From Inquilinus limosus_F (lineage in GTDB: Bacteria > Pseudomonadota > Alphaproteobacteria > DSM-16000 > Inquilinaceae), in the NCBI RefSeq assembly GCF_051487185.1, contig NZ_JAHVDK010000017.1, forward strand, positions 1-64,000: DNA of 64,000 nt, read 5' to 3'. This document shows positions 61,099-64,000 of the stretch, in pieces. The translations under genes and the position numbers were made by a program. Below the pieces are notes generated by a model. That model worked only from the letters and a program-made list of their open reading frames with translations, was not told the DNA's origin and did no database searches. The stretch's first letter is position 1. The number at the start of each line of letters is the position of its first letter.

Positions 61099-62955
61099 GT
61101 GATACCGAAACGGGCGCCCCGTCCATCCGCCGGCCCCAACGCCCTTGCCGACGCCCTTCGGGCATGCCGCTTCTCCTTCGTCGTCATCGGCCTGTTCAGC
61201 CTGGTGATGAACGGGCTGCTGCTGGCCCAGCCGCTCTACATGCTGCAGGTCTATGACCGGGTCCTGACCACGAGCCGGGTCGAGACGCTGATCATGCTGA
61301 CGGCCATGGCCGCGGCGGCGCTGCTGATCCTGGGCCTGCTCGACATGCTGCGCTCGGCGATCATGGTGCGCCTGGGGCGATGGCTGAATGCGCGCCTCGC
61401 GCCGGTGTTCCTGGCCTCGAGCGTCCGCGCGCGCCTGCAGGGCGACGAGGCCGGCGCGCAGCCCCTTCGCGACCTGGCCGCGGTGCAGACCTTCGTCGGC
61501 GGGTCGGGCCTGACCTTCCTGTTCGATGCGCCGCTGGTGCCTCTGTTCGTCGCGCTGGTCTGGGTGCTGCATCCGGATCTGGGCATCCTGGCGCTCGGGG
61601 CGGCCCTCCTCCTGTTCTCGCTCAGCCTGCTCAACGATCTGTTGACCCGGAAGCCGCTTCTCGAGGCCAATGTGGCCCAGATTCGAGCCAATCTTCAGGC
61701 CGAGACGACGATCCGCAACGCCGAGGTGGTCCGCGCCATGGGCATGCTGCCAGCCATGGTGGATCGCTGGCGGGATGTTCATGAGCGCACGCTCGACGCA
61801 GGGCAGAGGGCGTCCGAACGGTCAGGAATGATCCTCGGCCTCACCAAGGCCCTGCGCTTCCTGGTGCAGGTGGCCATTCTCGCCCTGGGCGCGCTTCTCG
61901 TCATCAGGGGTGAGTTGTCGCCCGGCAGCATGATCGCCTGCTCGATCCTGATCGGCCGGGCGCTTGCACCGATCGAGCAGGCGGTGACCGCCTGGAAGGT
62001 GTTCATTGCTGCCCGGATCGCATACAGCCGCCTGAAAAGCCGGCTGCTCATGCTGCCGCCTGAGGTGGGACGGATACGCCTGCCCGCCCCGAGCGGCCGG
62101 CTGACGCTGGAGAACGTGACCTATACCCCGCCAGGCGGTCGCCGCTCCGTCCTGCGCCAGATCTCCTTCACCGTCGAGCCCGGCGAGGTTCTGGCGGTGG
62201 TGGGACCGTCCGCTGCCGGCAAGAGCACGCTCTGCAGGCTGCTGGTGGGCCTCGTCCAACCCACGTCGGGCCAGATCCGCCTCGACGGCGCCGACCTCTC
62301 GCACTGGGACCCCGACCAGCTCGGGCAGTATCTCGGCTACCTGCCGCAGGATGTCGAGCTGTTCGCCGGCACGGTGGCCGACAACATCGCCCGCATGCGG
62401 AGCGGCAACGATCAGGATGTTATCGCGGCGGCGCAGCTCGGCCATGCCCATGAGATGATCCTTCACCTTGCCGACGGCTACGAGACCCAGATCGGCGACG
62501 CCGGGGCAAAGCTTTCCGGCGGTCAGCGCCAGCGCATCGGCCTCGCCCGAGCGGTCTATGGCAATCCGCGCCTGATCGTCCTCGACGAACCCAACGCCAA
62601 TCTCGATCAGACCGGCGAGGCGGCGCTGGCCGGTGCCGTGAACGAACTCAAGGCACGCGGCGCTGCCATGGTGATCATCGGCCATCGCCCGTCGACCCTG
62701 GCGCATGCGGACAAGATCCTCGTGCTCAAGGACGGAAGGGCCGAGATATACGGACCGCGCGATGCCGTGCTGCAGCGCCTGCGGAAGGCGTCGACCGTCA
62801 CCACCACGCCGACCACCGCGCCGCAGGCTGCACCGAGCGCCGTCTCCGAAGCGGCGATGCCGTCGGACCCGGAAGCGGTCCCCACTCACCAGCAGGCGGC
62901 CATCGAGAACCTGCGCGGCCGAGCCTCCGCCACCACGCCTGTTGCGCAGGAGTGA
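61099..62955 (+). CDS. Type I secretion ABC transporter (PrtD/AprD-like)
   Basis: 618 residues from a GTG at 61099, 9 bp after GGGAG. The membrane domain (about 25-310) starts FSLVMNGLLLAQPLYMLQVYDRVL, shown here only by its LYMLQVYDRVL signature near residues 46-56. The nucleotide-binding domain has Walker A VVGPSAAGKSTLCRLL (near 368-383), the Q-loop YLPQDVELFAGTVADNIARM, the signature LSGGQRQRIGLARAVYG, Walker B LIVLDEPNANLD and the H-loop IIGHRP. No peptidase domain at the N-terminus, so it is of the protease-exporter type that takes C-terminal signals. Its adaptor gene follows 7 bp later. Confidence 0.95.
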   Translation: MIPKRAPRPSAGPNALADALRACRFSFVVIGLFSLVMNGLLLAQPLYMLQVYDRVLTTSRVETLIMLTAMAAAALLILGLLDMLRSAIMVRLGRWLNARLAPVFLASSVRARLQGDEAGAQPLRDLAAVQTFVGGSGLTFLFDAPLVPLFVALVWVLHPDLGILALGAALLLFSLSLLNDLLTRKPLLEANVAQIRANLQAETTIRNAEVVRAMGMLPAMVDRWRDVHERTLDAGQRASERSGMILGLTKALRFLVQVAILALGALLVIRGELSPGSMIACSILIGRALAPIEQAVTAWKVFIAARIAYSRLKSRLLMLPPEVGRIRLPAPSGRLTLENVTYTPPGGRRSVLRQISFTVEPGEVLAVVGPSAAGKSTLCRLLVGLVQPTSGQIRLDGADLSHWDPDQLGQYLGYLPQDVELFAGTVADNIARMRSGNDQDVIAAAQLGHAHEMILHLADGYETQIGDAGAKLSGGQRQRIGLARAVYGNPRLIVLDEPNANLDQTGEAALAGAVNELKARGAAMVIIGHRPSTLAHADKILVLKDGRAEIYGPRDAVLQRLRKASTVTTTPTTAPQAAPSAVSEAAMPSDPEAVPTHQQAAIENLRGRASATTPVAQE

Positions 62956-62962
62956 CCCACCG

Positions 62963-64000
62963 ATGCGGGCAATTCCTCCTCCTCCACGTGCCGAGCAGTA
63001 TGTCTATCTGCCGCCAAAGGCCGAGGGCGCGAACCCGGCCGTGCTGCGCGCCAGCACGCGCGGGCCGATGCTCGCCGGCATCGTCGTGACGGCGATCCTG
63101 ATCGCGGCCTTCGGCGGCTGGGCGTCGACCGCTCCGCTCGCGTCCGGGGCGGTGGCGCCCGGCGTGATCAGCCCCGACGGCAGCCGCAAGACCATCCAGC
63201 ATCTCGAAGGCGGGATCATCAGCGAGATCATGGTCCGCGACGGCGACGTCGTCGAGGTCGGCGCCCCCCTCGTGATATTGGAGGATACGCGGGCGCGTGC
63301 CGCCTATGAGATGCAGTTGAAGCAGTATCAGGGTCTCAGGGCCGCGGAAGCGCGCCTGACGGCAGAGCGGCTCGGTCGCGACGGAATCGATTTCCCGCAG
63401 GACCTGCTCGCCGCTTCGGGCGAAGCGGAGGTCCGGGAGATTCTGGAGGTGCAGCAACAGCTGTTTGCGACCCGGCGCGAGGCCCTGGTTCTGCGCAAGC
63501 AGGTCCTGCAGCAGCGGATCCGCCAGGTTCGAGACCAGATCCGCGGTCTGGAGGCACAGCTTGCCAGCTCAGTGCAACGCCTCGAGATCGTCGAGGACGA
63601 GTTGGCGGGCAAGGAAATCCTGTTCGAGAAGGCCCTGATTCCGAAGCCGCAGGTGCTGGCGGTGCGGCGGGCACGCGAGGAGATCGCAGGCGACCGGGGC
63701 GAATACCAGGCCGCCATCGCCCAGAGCGAGCAGAAGATCGGTGAGACGGAGCTCGAACTCGTGGCGCTCGATGCGGAACGCGCCGACGAGGTCGCAACCG
63801 AGATCGACAGGGTCCGCGGGGAACTGGCCACGCTGCGGGAGCAACTCAGGGCCAGTGAGGACACGCTCAAGCGCACGGTGATCACGGCTCCGGTCAGCGG
63901 CACGGTCGTGGGCCTGCGCATGAAGACCCGGGGCGGGGTGATTCAGCAGGGCGAACCCATCCTCGATATCGTGCCGGCCGAGGATGACCTGTTGATCGAC
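62963..64000 (+). CDS. HlyD/PrtE-family type I secretion adaptor (partial, runs off window)
   Basis: The frame is open from the ATG at 62963 (after AGGAG) to the window edge: 346 codons and no stop. It has a cytosolic tail, a membrane segment near 37-55 (GIVVTAILIAAFGGWAS), the family block GSRKTIQHLEGGIISEIMVR followed by DGDVVEVGAPLVILEDT (lipoyl-like half), a long coiled coil near 110-300, and the second half starting RTVITAPVSGTVVGL. It bridges the ABC transporter and a TolC-type outer-membrane channel, which is not in the window. Usual length is about 430-450 residues, so about 90 are missing. Confidence 0.95.
   Translation, partial: MRAIPPPPRAEQYVYLPPKAEGANPAVLRASTRGPMLAGIVVTAILIAAFGGWASTAPLASGAVAPGVISPDGSRKTIQHLEGGIISEIMVRDGDVVEVGAPLVILEDTRARAAYEMQLKQYQGLRAAEARLTAERLGRDGIDFPQDLLAASGEAEVREILEVQQQLFATRREALVLRKQVLQQRIRQVRDQIRGLEAQLASSVQRLEIVEDELAGKEILFEKALIPKPQVLAVRRAREEIAGDRGEYQAAIAQSEQKIGETELELVALDAERADEVATEIDRVRGELATLREQLRASEDTLKRTVITAPVSGTVVGLRMKTRGGVIQQGEPILDIVPAEDDLLID

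Overview
The window is about 64 kb of high-GC DNA with no rRNA, tRNA, insertion sequence or CRISPR array that I could see. Gene content and style point to an alphaproteobacterium, perhaps Rhodospirillales or Hyphomicrobiales: ExoP/ExoF-like polysaccharide export, PleD-like signalling, FIST proteins, Crp/Fnr plus LuxR regulator pairs, and type I secretion with RTX cargo. No marker gene settles the genus.

Region 1 (1-37.7 kb) is a Wzx/Wzy-type exopolysaccharide (EPS) locus next to the 3' end of glmS. It holds an outer-membrane export protein and a Wzc/ExoP-like tyrosine autokinase (233-3790), and two regulators (LuxR-type and Crp/Fnr-type). Nucleotide-sugar genes include gmd and fcl for GDP-L-fucose, a UDP-glucuronate-epimerase-like gene, two RfbF-like cytidylyltransferases, two C-methyltransferase-like proteins, a sugar aminotransferase and further SDR enzymes. 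Five glycosyltransferases, a WecA-like initiating transferase, a Wzx flippase, a candidate Wzy polymerase, a WcaF-like acetyltransferase, a PIG-L deacetylase, an asparagine-synthase-like protein and a LysM membrane protein complete it. A decayed galE fragment lies next to the crp gene.

Region 2 (38-47 kb) mixes matrix and signalling genes: an RTX protein, a PleD-like diguanylate cyclase, a fatty-acid desaturase, a histidine kinase overlapping a FIST sensor gene, and an EAL phosphodiesterase. A roughly 1.4-kb decayed stretch follows, with the remnant of a sigma-54-dependent activator.

Region 3 (48-64 kb) is the least familiar part. A second Crp/Fnr regulator and two LuxR-related regulators precede a family of small acidic, cysteine-free proteins (starts at 51463, 52401, 56832, 57531, 58525). 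Four of them share an ungapped 41-residue C-terminal module that ends exactly at the stop codon. They flank a large protein fusing a CelD/FemAB-like acetyltransferase to an ATP-grasp domain, and a DUF2332 protein. A second RTX protein and a type I secretion ABC transporter and adaptor (the adaptor runs off the window) follow. I infer that the small proteins are non-RTX cargo of this transporter, possibly modified by the fusion enzyme, and form a surface matrix together with the EPS. This is the best candidate here for an undescribed system.

The regulators suggest one programme. Crp/Fnr and pseudo-receiver LuxR genes stand at both ends, and c-di-GMP enzymes lie between, as expected for a switch between planktonic life and a matrix-enclosed state.
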